Source: Planctomycetota bacterium
GTDB taxonomy: Bacteria; Planctomycetota; Phycisphaerae; Phycisphaerales; SM1A02
Reading direction: 5' to 3'
Length of the DNA stretch: 64,000 nt
NCBI GenBank assembly: GCA_022574595.1
Contig: JACZRS010000021.1
Coordinates: 1 to 64,000 of the forward strand
The first letter of the stretch is position 1. Each line of letters begins with the position of its first letter. The notes beneath the pieces are model-generated. The model was given only the letters and a program-made list of their open reading frames with translations, was not told where the DNA came from and did no database searches. The position numbers and the translations under genes were made by a program. Below are positions 26,175 to 35,469 of this stretch, in pieces.

Positions 26175-27533
26175 CTATTCATCCAACGTAGCTTTTCTAC
26201 GCAGTATATGATGATAATGCTGGGCGAACCGGTGAGCTTCATCGCGCATTGCCTGGCATAATTTTAATCCCGCGTTCTCCCTGCCTAGCTTGATCGGCTT
26301 GCTCCTTTGCTGCACGTAGATCAGCTCTTCCTTTTTCGCAAGACTAATCACCATGGGCGGTTTCATTTCAAGTTGCTCAAACGCTTCTAATGCAGCGTGC
26401 AATTGTCCAAGCCCGCCATCAATAAGAATCACATCGGGATATAACTCGTTGCCATCGCCTGCATCACGATAGCGCCGACTTACAACTTCACGGATAGCCA
26501 TGTAATCATCGCTGGCGGAAGCTGTCTTGATTTTGTAGCGGCGATAGCCATCCTTAAACGGACGCCCATCGATAAAGCACACTTTTGATCCAACAGTTTC
26601 CCCACCTTGAAGATGCGCAATATCAATAGCTTCCAGGCAACGAATTGCTTCATCGATACCAAGTATTTTTTGTAATGATTGCAAGCCCTCACTTGGATCC
26701 GCAGCAAAGACTGTGACCTCCGGTTGCCACTTGCTATCAATTCTCGCTTTCTTATCGCGATCATCAAGCTTTTCTATAGCTTTGATCTGATCGCGCAGCA
26801 CCGCAGCCCGTTCATACTGACGAATTTCAGATGCTTCATCCATTTCCTTTCTCATCTCACGCAGCATCACACTACGTTTAGAATTTAGAAAGCGTGTGAA
26901 ATCTTTTATATCCCTTCGATAATCATCCTTTGTGATCTTGTTGGCACAGGGAGCAGTACATTGATTAATCGCATGCAATAAACAAGGCCGAAACGAGTAG
27001 TTTTTCGGATCCTCCGCTTTGATATCCAGCGTACAAGTGCGGTATTTGTAAACCCGCTGCAATAGCTGCACTGATTCACGCATTGCAGTGACAGAAGTGA
27101 ATGGGCCGAATACCTTTGCACCTTTATATTGAGGATCGCCAGGTGTGCGGGTAATGAACACCCCGGGAAAATCATCGCGCATGGTTATGGCTAAATATGG
27201 AAAGGTTCGATCATCGAGCATCATTGCGTTAAAGCGAGGCCTCAGATCCTTGATTAGTCTTGCTTCGGTAAGCAAAGCTTCCCACTCACTTTCACATTCA
27301 ATTACATCGAAATCGACGATATGTTTGAGCATGGGCTGCTTTCGTGGGCCCAGATCAACGGAAGGCACAAAATATGAACCCACCCGATTTTTCAATGAGT
27401 TAGCCTTACCTATATAAAGGACTACATCTTTGTCATCCTTCAACAAATAGACGCCAGGCGTGGTTGGAAGAGCCCTAGCCTGGGCAGCCAAATTGGCGAT
27501 ATTTTCAAAAATTTGGTCAGATGGAGAACTCAT
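26175..27533 (-). CDS. uvrC: Excinuclease subunit UvrC, C-terminally short
   Basis: 452 residues; UvrC is usually about 600. Present: GIY-YIG nuclease (GVYLLKDDKDVVLYIGKA near 27-44, with catalytic Glu in EALLTEARLIKDLRPRFN), the UVR domain (REMRKEMDEASEIRQYERAAVLRDQI near 222-247), and the RNase H-like second nuclease (IDIAHLQGG, VILIDGGLGQLHAAL, RDEAHRFA: the Asp-Asp-His residues). It ends LRRKATLDE, just where other UvrC proteins continue into the (HhH)2 DNA-binding domain, which is missing. It makes both incisions in nucleotide excision repair. The stop is followed by a hairpin, so the end is real in this sequence. TAGGAT lies eight bases before the ATG. Confidence 0.92.
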   Translation of the reverse strand: MSSPSDQIFENIANLAAQARALPTTPGVYLLKDDKDVVLYIGKANSLKNRVGSYFVPSVDLGPRKQPMLKHIVDFDVIECESEWEALLTEARLIKDLRPRFNAMMLDDRTFPYLAITMRDDFPGVFITRTPGDPQYKGAKVFGPFTSVTAMRESVQLLQRVYKYRTCTLDIKAEDPKNYSFRPCLLHAINQCTAPCANKITKDDYRRDIKDFTRFLNSKRSVMLREMRKEMDEASEIRQYERAAVLRDQIKAIEKLDDRDKKARIDSKWQPEVTVFAADPSEGLQSLQKILGIDEAIRCLEAIDIAHLQGGETVGSKVCFIDGRPFKDGYRRYKIKTASASDDYMAIREVVSRRYRDAGDGNELYPDVILIDGGLGQLHAALEAFEQLEMKPPMVISLAKKEELIYVQQRSKPIKLGRENAGLKLCQAMRDEAHRFAQHYHHILRRKATLDE

Positions 27534-27795
27534 GCGGGTTGATCCTAGCAGTCCAATTGATCAATTTTCATCAGATGGATGGGATATATGCTGAATTCGC
27601 GGTGGCCAATTCTCCAAATATTGCTCGATATATCCAAAAATGATGTAAAATTCACAATTGTTAATGAAATACATCGAGCATAATTAGCGTTTGCTTTGTA
27701 GGATCAATGACAGTTCAGAGTAATATCAATGCACCCATATGGTATCAAAAGGTGCACTTTTCTAAAAAACCGAATTCAAAACGGAGGTACGCACG
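27534..27795. other. Intergenic region before the cysteine-rich gene
   Basis: 262 bp between divergent genes, AT-rich. It carries the minus-strand TAGGAT box of uvrC (27542-27547), a hairpin TGCACC/GGTGCA at 27730-27756 followed by CTTTT (possible attenuator of the downstream gene) and GGAGG at 27783-27787. Candidate plus-strand promoter: TTGTAG (27695-27700) and a poor AGTAAT 17 bases later. No gene or RNA is recognised. Confidence 0.4.
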
Positions 27796-28830
27796 GTGCT
27801 AAAACGAACAATTTCCAGTCTGGTGCTTGTCTGTTGTGTAATTGCCCTTTCACAATCAGCAGGTGCATTTGCCCCTTGTGATGGTAAGAAGCAATGCAAG
27901 TACAGCCAGACCAAGGTTGCCCAGGTGACCTCTGATAAGACGTCAGCCTGCTGTGCTGCCGCTAAGGCTGCTCAAGTGGCACAAGTCAAATCAGTCAAGC
28001 AATCACAATGCTGTGCTTCCGCCGCAAAGGCTGCTCAGGTTGCACAGGTTAAATCTGATGCTGCACCACAATGCTCTGCAACAGCTATAGCCGCTCGAGT
28101 CGCTCAGATAAAGAGCCAGGATTGTGCAGCAAAGTATGCCGCTGCCAAGGCTGCTCAAGTTGCACAAGTCAAATCAGTCAAGCAATCACAATGCTGTGCT
28201 ACTGCTAAAAAGGCTGCTCAGGTTGCACAGGTTAAATCTGATTCTGCACCACAATGTTCTGCAACTGCAAAGGCTGCTCAAGTCGCTCAGGTAAAGAGCC
28301 AGGAATGTGCAGCAAGATGTGCTGCCAAGGCCGCTCAAGTTGCACAAGTAAAAAGTAAAGAATGTGCTGCCAAGTGTGCCGCCGCTGCTAAAGTTGCACA
28401 AGTTAAATCTGATGCTGCACCACAATGCTCGGCAACCGCTAAAGCTGCTCGTGTCGCTCAGATAAAAAGCCGAGATTGTGCTGCAAAGTGTGCTGCTGCC
28501 AAGGCCGCTCAAGTTGCACAGATAAAGAGCACATCAGTAAATGCAAAGTACGTCGCATTCGGTTGCAATAAAGCCGATAAACTAGTCCGCAAAGCAGCTA
28601 TGACATACCTAAAAGCTGTAACCGAATTGCAAAAAGCCTCCGGTGCTTCAGGCTGTTCTCTTGATACTGCAAGCAAGACCCTTGCTGTCGTCATCAATGA
28701 AATGATGGCCAATTACCAAACCGAAACCGCAAACGCCATTATCAAAACCAAGCCCGTCGCCACGACCATCAGCCTTGGCTCGATCAGCGGGTGTGGACCC
28801 GATTGCACTAAGGCGTGCTGCACCAACTAA
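27796..28830 (+). CDS. Exported Ala/Lys/Cys repeat protein of unknown function
   Basis: 344 residues from GTG at 27796, with GGAGGT eight bases upstream, the strongest ribosome site in this region. Residues 1-24 are a signal peptide (LVLVCCVIALSQSAGAFA). Residues 38-250 hold eleven copies of VAQ[VI][KT]S, each joined by a Cys-bearing spacer: VKQSQCC, D(A/S)APQC or (Q/K/R)(D/E)CAA(K/R). Three units form a supra-repeat of 61 residues (183 bp), clear also in DNA (ctgctcaagt at 27968 and 28151). About 24 Cys in the mature part; many Ala and Lys. The C-terminal 90 residues are non-repetitive and end GCGPDCTKACCTN. It could be a disulfide-linked or metal-binding wall/periplasmic protein, but nothing proves it. 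No family recognised. Confidence 0.85.
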   Translation: MLKRTISSLVLVCCVIALSQSAGAFAPCDGKKQCKYSQTKVAQVTSDKTSACCAAAKAAQVAQVKSVKQSQCCASAAKAAQVAQVKSDAAPQCSATAIAARVAQIKSQDCAAKYAAAKAAQVAQVKSVKQSQCCATAKKAAQVAQVKSDSAPQCSATAKAAQVAQVKSQECAARCAAKAAQVAQVKSKECAAKCAAAAKVAQVKSDAAPQCSATAKAARVAQIKSRDCAAKCAAAKAAQVAQIKSTSVNAKYVAFGCNKADKLVRKAAMTYLKAVTELQKASGASGCSLDTASKTLAVVINEMMANYQTETANAIIKTKPVATTISLGSISGCGPDCTKACCTN

Positions 28831-28856
28831 TAGCCGCCTCAACTAAGATTCATACA

Positions 28857-28897
28857 CATCGCCCATCGTGATTTCACGGTGGGCGATGTTCGTTTTT
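28857..28897 (+). terminator. Rho-independent terminator of the cysteine-rich gene
   Basis: CATCGCCCA pairs perfectly with TGGGCGATG (28857-28865 with 28880-28888), with a second inner stem CGTGA/TCACG, followed by TTCGTTTTT. It lies 26 bp after the stop codon. Very strong sequence evidence. Confidence 0.9.
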
Positions 28898-28953
28898 GGG
28901 CTATTTATGCCTTGCCTATGCTGGACGATCAACCAATGCTACAATCGCCGCGA

Positions 28954-30261
28954 ATGTCGGATATCTTCATCCAAGGCGGCCGAGTAATCGACCCAGAGAG
29001 CGGCTTTGATCAGACAGCAGATGTCCTGATCAGTAATGGCGTGGTCGCTCAAATAGGGCGCATATCAAAGCCTGCTAATGCTAAACACATTGATGCAGAG
29101 GGATGCATAGTCTGCCCCGGGCTTATAGATATACATGTACATATAAGAGAGCCTGATCCCAATCACGATGAAACTGTGAAGTCGGGTACCGCAGCCGCAA
29201 TCCAAGGCGGATTCACCACCATCTGCTGCATGCCTAATACTAATCCCCCCTTAGATACCCCAAGCATGGTTAAGTTTGTTCAAACCCAAGCTCAACAAGC
29301 GAATGCTGCACGGGTATTTGTGGTCGGCTGCGCTACCCAAGGCAGGCTCGGCCAACAACTGGCAGAAATAAAAGCCATGGCCGACGCTGGCGCTATCGCC
29401 TTTTCCGATGATGGTGATTGCGTTGCGGATTCCGCAATTATGCGAAAAGTACTTCAGACAGTAAAAGAAGTAGATGGCTGCTTTATGCAACATTGCCAAG
29501 ACCCTGCACTTACAGTTGATGCTGTTATGAATGCGGGAGTAATGGCTACTAAGTTAGCCCTCATAGGTTGGCCCAGTATTGCAGAAGAAGGCATAATCGA
29601 ACGCGATATTAGACTTAACTCAGCAATCGGCTGCCGCTACCATGCACAACACCTATCAAGTGGCGGCTCGGTTGACATTATTCGCAAAGCAAGAGCTAGC
29701 AATCAATGCGTAACAGCGGAGGTTAGTCCCCATCATCTCCTACTTACCCAAGACTTGTGTGATGATTACAACACCATGGCGAAGATGAACCCGCCACTTC
29801 GCAGTAAGACTGATATTAATTTGCTAAAACAAGGCGTGGCAGATGGCACAATTACCATTCTCGGCACAGACCATGCGCCTCATCCATTGCACCGCAAACA
29901 AACCACTTTCGCAAATGCTGCTTTCGGAATCGTCGGCCTCGAGTGCGCTCTTCCTCTCTACCTTAAGGCTCTGATCGAGGATAACGTGATCGATTGGCCA
30001 GCGATGTTAGGGATGATGACCATAAATCCTGCCCGATTAGTAGGTTTAAACAGGCTTGGGTTAGGCTCATTATCAGTTGGCGGGCCAGGTGATGTGACGG
30101 TCATCGATCCACAGCTTAAATGGACGATTATCAGCCAGGAATTCGCCTCTAAAGGCCAAAACTGCCCATTTGATGGTTGGGAGATAACGGGAAAAGCCAT
30201 AGCCACGATAGTCTCAGGGCGAGGCCAGCTCTTACCAGAATCAGAGCATATCCGAGCCTAG
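28954..30261 (+). CDS. pyrC: Dihydroorotase PyrC
   Basis: 435 residues from ATG at 28954; earlier in-frame starts (28879, 28936) precede the conserved part and the first lies inside the terminator of the previous gene. N-terminal beta domain IFIQGGRVIDPESG, metal site DIHVHIREPDPNHDETVKSG, then GGFTTICCMPNTNPP, HLSSGGSVDIIRKAR, EVSPHHLLLT and GTDHAPH (catalytic Asp). This is the class I dihydroorotase fold, third step of pyrimidine synthesis. TACAAT lies eight bases before ATG with no Shine-Dalgarno, as expected for a leaderless gene. All metal ligands appear present, so it is probably active rather than a PyrC' subunit. Confidence 0.93.
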   Translation: MSDIFIQGGRVIDPESGFDQTADVLISNGVVAQIGRISKPANAKHIDAEGCIVCPGLIDIHVHIREPDPNHDETVKSGTAAAIQGGFTTICCMPNTNPPLDTPSMVKFVQTQAQQANAARVFVVGCATQGRLGQQLAEIKAMADAGAIAFSDDGDCVADSAIMRKVLQTVKEVDGCFMQHCQDPALTVDAVMNAGVMATKLALIGWPSIAEEGIIERDIRLNSAIGCRYHAQHLSSGGSVDIIRKARASNQCVTAEVSPHHLLLTQDLCDDYNTMAKMNPPLRSKTDINLLKQGVADGTITILGTDHAPHPLHRKQTTFANAAFGIVGLECALPLYLKALIEDNVIDWPAMLGMMTINPARLVGLNRLGLGSLSVGGPGDVTVIDPQLKWTIISQEFASKGQNCPFDGWEITGKAIATIVSGRGQLLPESEHIRA

Positions 30262-30288
30262 AAGAACAATTTTTCTCTTTCTATCTGC

Positions 30289-30324
30289 AATTGTTGACAA
30301 TTCGCCTTACATCCTTGGTATAAT
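30289..30324 (+). promoter_or_regulatory. Promoter with palindrome over the -35 box
   Basis: TTGACA (30294-30299) and TATAAT (30319-30324) match the sigma-70 consensus at both boxes, with a 19-base spacer, longer than the optimal 17. The -35 lies inside the perfect palindrome AATTGT-TG-ACAATT (30289-30302), which could be an operator. About 100 bp upstream of the prepilin gene at 30423. Confidence 0.7.
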
Positions 30325-30422
30325 GATCACATCAAATCTAGGCCGGTTGGGGCAACTGGCTACCTAATGCATTACCTTTGCTTTTGCGTCGAGCGGGTCG
30401 TCGCAGGAAGGAACGGTCACTT

Positions 30423-31580
30423 ATGAAGCAATACAAATCAAGTAGGGGCTTTACAATTGTCGAATTATTGGTGGTGGTTTCGATCATCGCGCTGCTCATC
30501 GGCATCCTCTTACCGGCAATCGGCAAAGCACGAGACAAAGCACGAACCAGTACATCCATAAGCAATCTACGACAACTCGGGGTTGCGCATAACGCTTATG
30601 CCGGTGACTGGGAAGATTCACAGATGTCGTTGTGTAGATACAACATCTCAGCCTATGGCAATGTGCATGCATACGGGATAGCGATTGGAATGCCAGCAAG
30701 TGGCGAATTTAATTACATAGAAGGCCATCCACCCCAAATAGCTGGTTGGGGTGTAGACCACGGCGATGATGGTTTTGACGATGACGAAGCACGCATGTTC
30801 AGGTATTGGCCAAATAGAGGTGGTTATGAATGGTGTGTAGAACCGATTGGTTTTCCAAATAGTCATGGCGTTGATGGTTTCGGCTGGTTCCGTTACCCCA
30901 ATGTCAAACATTTGAGTTCCTATGTAAACAGCCGCTTTTACGATGACATCTTCTACGCACCTAAAGATCCATCTCGACATGTGGTTGAACCGTGCATGGA
31001 TGAGCCAGGTGAGTTTTCTGATCTGTGTAATCCCCCAATCTGGCCAACATATTGCCTATCCCCGGCTGCGCTGTTTTCGCCAGCAGTAATGCGCGCTGAA
31101 AATCCCGGCGACCCACAAGATCACAACGCTGGTTGGCAGGAACCATGGTCTATCCCAGCCGGCCACCGCACACCCAAGATGGGTTCAATTCGTTACCCAA
31201 CGCTTAAGACTCACATGCTCGAGCATCCGTGGTTACAGAATGTACGAACAATCTGCAATCCTTCATTCACTTCGCCCTGGGGCAATGCCTGTGAGCCTTA
31301 TTGGTTCAATCACGGCTTTGAATCAGCACCTGCCACACTGTTTTACGATTCTTCAGCAAGGCTGATGGGTACACAAGAAGCCATGAATGCCAATCGTAGA
31401 GTGTTTGGCAACACGGAAGTCGGCCTCTGGAGCAGAGACACCCCATTTAACGGCAGTTACGCACCTGGATCTGGTGATGGTTATTACTCCTCTTACGGCT
31501 ACGACTTTACATCGACCAGCTATCACATCCTCACAACGGATGGAGCTCTTGGTCGAGATACGCTGGGCAGCGAGCAATAG
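30423..31580 (+). CDS. Prepilin-type N-terminal cleavage / DUF1559-class protein
   Basis: 385 residues from ATG at 30423 (AAGGAA upstream); the upstream ATG at 30378 has no ribosome site. [63 protein letters not shown] is the long N-terminal helix and 'nLrQlg.a...Ya.d' motif of the planctomycete type II secretion-like pilins (DUF1559 group). The 320-residue head is Trp/Gly/Pro/His-rich and ends [19 protein letters not shown], near but not equal to the H-X9-DG motif. Such proteins are multiplied in planctomycetes and thought to be surface or fibre subunits. Monocistronic: own promoter, own terminator. Confidence 0.8.
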   Translation: MKQYKSSRGFTIVELLVVVSIIALLIGILLPAIGKARDKARTSTSISNLRQLGVAHNAYAGDWEDSQMSLCRYNISAYGNVHAYGIAIGMPASGEFNYIEGHPPQIAGWGVDHGDDGFDDDEARMFRYWPNRGGYEWCVEPIGFPNSHGVDGFGWFRYPNVKHLSSYVNSRFYDDIFYAPKDPSRHVVEPCMDEPGEFSDLCNPPIWPTYCLSPAALFSPAVMRAENPGDPQDHNAGWQEPWSIPAGHRTPKMGSIRYPTLKTHMLEHPWLQNVRTICNPSFTSPWGNACEPYWFNHGFESAPATLFYDSSARLMGTQEAMNANRRVFGNTEVGLWSRDTPFNGSYAPGSGDGYYSSYGYDFTSTSYHILTTDGALGRDTLGSEQ

Positions 31581-31619
31581 TTCTAGCCGGTCAATTTCAC
31601 TTATTTGTAACTATATAAT

Positions 31620-31649
31620 GGCTGCGTCCAAAAAGGACGCAGCCCTTTT
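31620..31649 (+). terminator. Rho-independent terminator of the prepilin gene
   Basis: GGCTGCGTCC and GGACGCAGCC form a perfect ten-base stem with an AAAAA loop, followed by CTTTT. It lies 40 bp after the prepilin stop and 27 bp before the next start. Confidence 0.9.
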
Positions 31650-31675
31650 CATTTCGGGCCGCTATTATCTTGGCT

Positions 31676-32893
31676 ATGGCAACACAATTAATTGAAACAG
31701 AATTGCAACTAGCATCTTTGGTGATCCATGGCGGACAGAAGCCGGACCCTACAACAGGTGCGGTCATACCGCCAATTTCTTTAGCTAGCACATATGTTCA
31801 AGAATCACCAGGTGTTCATCAAGGATTTGAATATTCACGCAGCCACAACCCTACGCGTTATGCCTTCGAACGCTGCATCGCTCGATTAGAAGGATCCACT
31901 CTAAGCGAATCTGAAGACGTTACATTCGGCGGATTCGCCTTTGCATCAGGACTTGCTTCAACATCAACAACCCTTGAACTATTGGATTGTTGCGACGAAA
32001 TCATCGCCATGGATGATCTTTATGGCGGCACCTATCGCTTACTAACCAATGTTCGCAAGCGTACACAGGGATTAAGTGTTAAATACGTCAACATGACCGA
32101 CCTTGATGCGCTAAGTAGTGCGATCACAACTGGTAAGACAAAAATGATCTGGGTGGAATCACCAACCAATCCGCTAATGAAGATTGTTGATCTTGCAGGT
32201 GTTTGTGAACTGGCAAAGAAGCACGACATTTTAACGGTTTGCGATAACACCTTTGCAACACCAATTCTTCAACGGCCCTTGGAGTTTGGATTTGATATTG
32301 TCATGCACTCAGCCACTAAGTACTTAGGTGGGCACAGTGATGGGGTTGGTGGTGTTTTAGTTACAGGCGATTTAGGACTTGCAGAACGATTGCGATTTTT
32401 ACAAAACGCGATCGGCTCAGTCTTAGGGCCTTTCGATTCCTATATGTTCTTAAGAGGAATAAAAACTCTTGCAGTACGAATGAAGCAGCACTGTGAAAAC
32501 GCCGAGCGCATTGCTACTTGGCTAGATGATCATCCAAAAATCCAAAGTATTATCTATCCAGGACTTGCTAGTCATCCGCAGCACTCCATATCTCAGCAGC
32601 AAATGAAACTTGGCAAATCCCCCACCGGCGGCGGGATGGTAACAGCCTTTATCAAGGGTGGTATTGATGAATCGCGAAGATTTTTAGAAAGTCTCAGCCT
32701 GTTCACACTAGCAGAATCATTAGGAGGAGTGGAATCACTAATTGAACATCCCGCAATAATGACACATGCATCCGTACCACTGCAGCAGCGAGAAGCGCTT
32801 GGGATATCAGACAATCTTGTGCGGATTTCTGTGGGTATAGAAGACTGTGATGATCTGATTGCGGATTTGGATCGAGCATTGGACACTGTTTGA
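31676..32893 (+). CDS. Cys/Met metabolism PLP enzyme (cystathionine gamma-synthase/lyase family)
   Basis: 405 residues from ATG at 31676 (TATTAT seven bases upstream, no Shine-Dalgarno; the TTG two codons earlier falls in the putative -10/+1 region). LASLVIHGGQKPDPTTGAVIPPISLASTY, EYSRSHNPTR, FASGLAST and the PLP-binding SATKYLGGHSDGVGG (Lys215) are all typical. It acts in transsulfuration or methionine synthesis: cystathionine gamma-synthase, beta/gamma-lyase or methionine gamma-lyase; sequence does not decide. It stands alone upstream of pgi, in no amino-acid operon. Confidence 0.88.
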   Translation: MATQLIETELQLASLVIHGGQKPDPTTGAVIPPISLASTYVQESPGVHQGFEYSRSHNPTRYAFERCIARLEGSTLSESEDVTFGGFAFASGLASTSTTLELLDCCDEIIAMDDLYGGTYRLLTNVRKRTQGLSVKYVNMTDLDALSSAITTGKTKMIWVESPTNPLMKIVDLAGVCELAKKHDILTVCDNTFATPILQRPLEFGFDIVMHSATKYLGGHSDGVGGVLVTGDLGLAERLRFLQNAIGSVLGPFDSYMFLRGIKTLAVRMKQHCENAERIATWLDDHPKIQSIIYPGLASHPQHSISQQQMKLGKSPTGGGMVTAFIKGGIDESRRFLESLSLFTLAESLGGVESLIEHPAIMTHASVPLQQREALGISDNLVRISVGIEDCDDLIADLDRALDTV

Positions 32894-32935
32894 CCAAAAT
32901 AAGCGAGGACGGCATGCTTCGGATACGCTGGGGCA

Positions 32936-34348
32936 ATGAGCGAACTAAGACTTGACTACGCTAACTGTTTAAGCGACCGCGTCGGTAAACATGGCATAGA
33001 ACCTGATGTACTAGATGCTGCCCAGTCCAATATGGCTGAGCTTACAACAAAGCTCAACCAAACTAAGGGGACCGGCTGGGAGCGCTGGCGTTCGCTGCCA
33101 TTCGACCCCATGCGCTGCGAACATGTTGATGCGGTAAACAAACTCGTCAGTAAGTTACGCAACAATACCGAACATCTAATTGTCCTAGGTATTGGCGGAA
33201 GCGCACTGGGAAATATAGCGCTGCATTCAGCCCTTAATGCGCACAATTACAACTTACTTGATCGATCAGAACGAAACGGCCCCCGACTTTACGTTTTGGA
33301 TAACGTTGATCCACTACTAGTTGGACAAACGCTGGATTTCGTGCGCAAAGACGATCCGTCATTTAAGCGCACAGTCGTTAACGTAGTCAGTAAATCTGGT
33401 GAAACAGCAGAAACCGCAGCACTGTTTATGATATTTCGCTCAATGCTCAAGGCTGCATTGGGTGATGCACATAAGGACAAAATAGTCGCTGTTACAGATC
33501 CCCTTAAAGGTACTATGCGCGAGATTTGCGATAATGAGGGATATGCGACATTACCTGTACCCGATGGTGTGGGAGGAAGATTTAGTGTTCTTTCACCCGT
33601 TGGCTTATTTAGTGCTGCAATGTGTGGGATTGATATTAACGGTTTGCTTGATGGTGCCGCGGCAATGGATAAGCGTTGCTGTAATGATCAATTAACGAAA
33701 AATCCTGCGGCAATGCTGGCATGGCTTCTGATGCAGCTGACCCAACAAGGCAAGATCAATCATGTGTTAATGCCTTATTGCAATTCTCTATATCTCCTGG
33801 CAGATTGGTTCAGGCAGTTGTGGGCGGAATCGCTAGGGAAGCGCGTGGATATAAACGGCAACGAAATCTTTGCCGGTGCTACTCCAATAAAAGCACTCGG
33901 AACAACCGATCAGCACAGCCAGGTTCAACTTTACCGCGAAGGCCCTAATGATAAAGTCATTGGCTTTGTGGATGTACTGAACTTTGAAAATGATGTCCAA
34001 ATACCCTCGGATCTTCAAGCGGAGAATCTCAGTTACCTACGAGGCATAAAGTTAAGCCAGCTTCTTGCAGCGGAAAAAACCGCAACAGAATTTGCCCTGG
34101 TAGAATCGCAGCGACCCAACTTCACGATCACCTTCCCCAAACTAAACGCATACCATGTTGGGGAGTTCATCACACTATGGGAGATTGCAACTTCTTACGC
34201 AGGCTTATTACTTAATATCGATGCCTATGATCAGCCCGCGGTTGAAACCGGTAAGGCAGCAACGTTCGGCTTAATGGGACGCGCTGGTTACGAAGAATGG
34301 AAAACCAAGGTAGCAGAACGCCTGGGTCAAACGGATCGAGTTATATAA
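32936..34348 (+). CDS. pgi: Glucose-6-phosphate isomerase
   Basis: 470 residues. LIVLGIGGSALGNIALHSAL (phosphosugar site), VVNVVSKSGETAETAALFMIF, GGRFSVLSPVGLFSAAMCG and GATPIKALGTTDQHSQVQLYREGPNDKVIGFVDV are typical of Pgi; the Gln/Lys and His active residues appear in the expected order. It interconverts glucose- and fructose-6-phosphate. The start is ATG at 32936, with a weak TACGCT six bases upstream and no clear ribosome site. It converges on the GT9 gene with 2 bp between the stops. Confidence 0.93.
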   Translation: MSELRLDYANCLSDRVGKHGIEPDVLDAAQSNMAELTTKLNQTKGTGWERWRSLPFDPMRCEHVDAVNKLVSKLRNNTEHLIVLGIGGSALGNIALHSALNAHNYNLLDRSERNGPRLYVLDNVDPLLVGQTLDFVRKDDPSFKRTVVNVVSKSGETAETAALFMIFRSMLKAALGDAHKDKIVAVTDPLKGTMREICDNEGYATLPVPDGVGGRFSVLSPVGLFSAAMCGIDINGLLDGAAAMDKRCCNDQLTKNPAAMLAWLLMQLTQQGKINHVLMPYCNSLYLLADWFRQLWAESLGKRVDINGNEIFAGATPIKALGTTDQHSQVQLYREGPNDKVIGFVDVLNFENDVQIPSDLQAENLSYLRGIKLSQLLAAEKTATEFALVESQRPNFTITFPKLNAYHVGEFITLWEIATSYAGLLLNIDAYDQPAVETGKAATFGLMGRAGYEEWKTKVAERLGQTDRVI

Positions 34349-34350
34349 CG

Positions 34351-35469
34351 CTAACTATTAATCTCTAGAGTGCTGACAAATGCGCGACCGGCATCTTTTT
34401 GTGCGCCAAACTCAATGCCCTGTTCCGTTAGCTGCTCCAATACTGCATCAATCACAAGTTGTGGTTTAACAGATTCATTTTCCCAAGCTACGCAGCGATC
34501 AAATCCTTTTGGACATATATCTGTTGTTTCGTGACAAGGCGCACAGTCGGCTTTGCTTTGTAAACTTATAAGACTTCCATAAAGCTTTGCGTTCACTCCA
34601 TTAGTCGGTGCGAACAGTGATATGGTCGGCTTGCCGAATGAACCTGCTAGGTACATAGCCAATGAATCGTGTGCTACTATCACATTTGCTGCTCTTAGCC
34701 ACACAGCCATTTGAAGTATGCTGGATGTTCTTCCACGGAGATCTGTAATAAACGGTGGCGCTTCTGGAATCACCCAATTTGGATCTCTTTGGCCTAGTAA
34801 AACACAAGCGATGCTTTGTTCTGCAAGCGAACTGACTACTTGGCGCAGCAAGGCCGCAGGATAGGCACGAAGCGATTTTCCTTCGCCTACAGATAACGCA
34901 ACCAAAGGCGTGCTACCATCATGCGTTATCTCCTTTTCCAACTCATCCGGCAATTTGAGTTCAAACGATCGCTTACCCAACTCGATCCCAAGCGCCTTTG
35001 CCAATGCTTCAGGCATAGATAGACCAGATTGCAATGCAACCTTCGACAATACCTCCATAGTTATAAAATGATCGTATTGGCTCCAAGCCTCAACTTTAAG
35101 TGGATATGGCCGAACATAGGCAAGTTGTGGTGCAAGAGAAAATAGCTCCGCAGGTCCGGGCGTACTTGATAATTCAATACTAAGGTCCGGGTTGTATTGG
35201 TGAATGCTTGCAAGGACAGGTAACAATGCAAAGGCACTACTCATTTCACCTATAAAAGGAATGATCAATCGACCGGTGAGATTGCCCGGCCCTACAAACC
35301 CTGTGGGACGGTCTGGTAGGTCTTTGACGGTTTTCCAAACCCCAGCTGCTTGTCCGCTTGCAACTTCTTCATCGTGCATCACATAGCGACGCCCAGCTTC
35401 GAGCTTGATTTGACTTCGTCCATAATCAATTGGGACGGTTAAGGTTTTGCGTACGGCCACAACTTGCAT
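34351..35469 (-). CDS. GT9-type glycosyltransferase (ADP-heptose:LPS heptosyltransferase family)
   Basis: 372 residues from ATG at 35469 (GGAG seven bases upstream; GTG one codon earlier is less likely). The N-terminal ~60 residues are specific to this protein; from GRLIIPFIGEMSSAFALLPVLASIHQYNPDLSIEL onward the GT9 layout is seen, with ALSVGEGKSLRAYPAALLRQVVSSL, DLRGRTSSILQMAVWLRAANVIVAHDSLAMYLAGSFGKPTISLFAPTN, and a Cys-rich motif (CAPCHETTDICPKGFDRCVAWENESV) resembling the 'C.PC........CP......C' end of heptosyltransferases. It likely transfers a sugar to LPS or to flagellin. It lies downstream of the flagellin terminator and is transcribed from its own or read-through promoter. Confidence 0.82.
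   Translation of the reverse strand: MQVVAVRKTLTVPIDYGRSQIKLEAGRRYVMHDEEVASGQAAGVWKTVKDLPDRPTGFVGPGNLTGRLIIPFIGEMSSAFALLPVLASIHQYNPDLSIELSSTPGPAELFSLAPQLAYVRPYPLKVEAWSQYDHFITMEVLSKVALQSGLSMPEALAKALGIELGKRSFELKLPDELEKEITHDGSTPLVALSVGEGKSLRAYPAALLRQVVSSLAEQSIACVLLGQRDPNWVIPEAPPFITDLRGRTSSILQMAVWLRAANVIVAHDSLAMYLAGSFGKPTISLFAPTNGVNAKLYGSLISLQSKADCAPCHETTDICPKGFDRCVAWENESVKPQLVIDAVLEQLTEQGIEFGAQKDAGRAFVSTLEINS

Noticed and set aside
27900-28550. Regular repeats examined as a possible CRISPR array
   Set aside because: The repeats are in-frame codons of a protein; the period is 61 codons and the units are not spaced by unique spacers.
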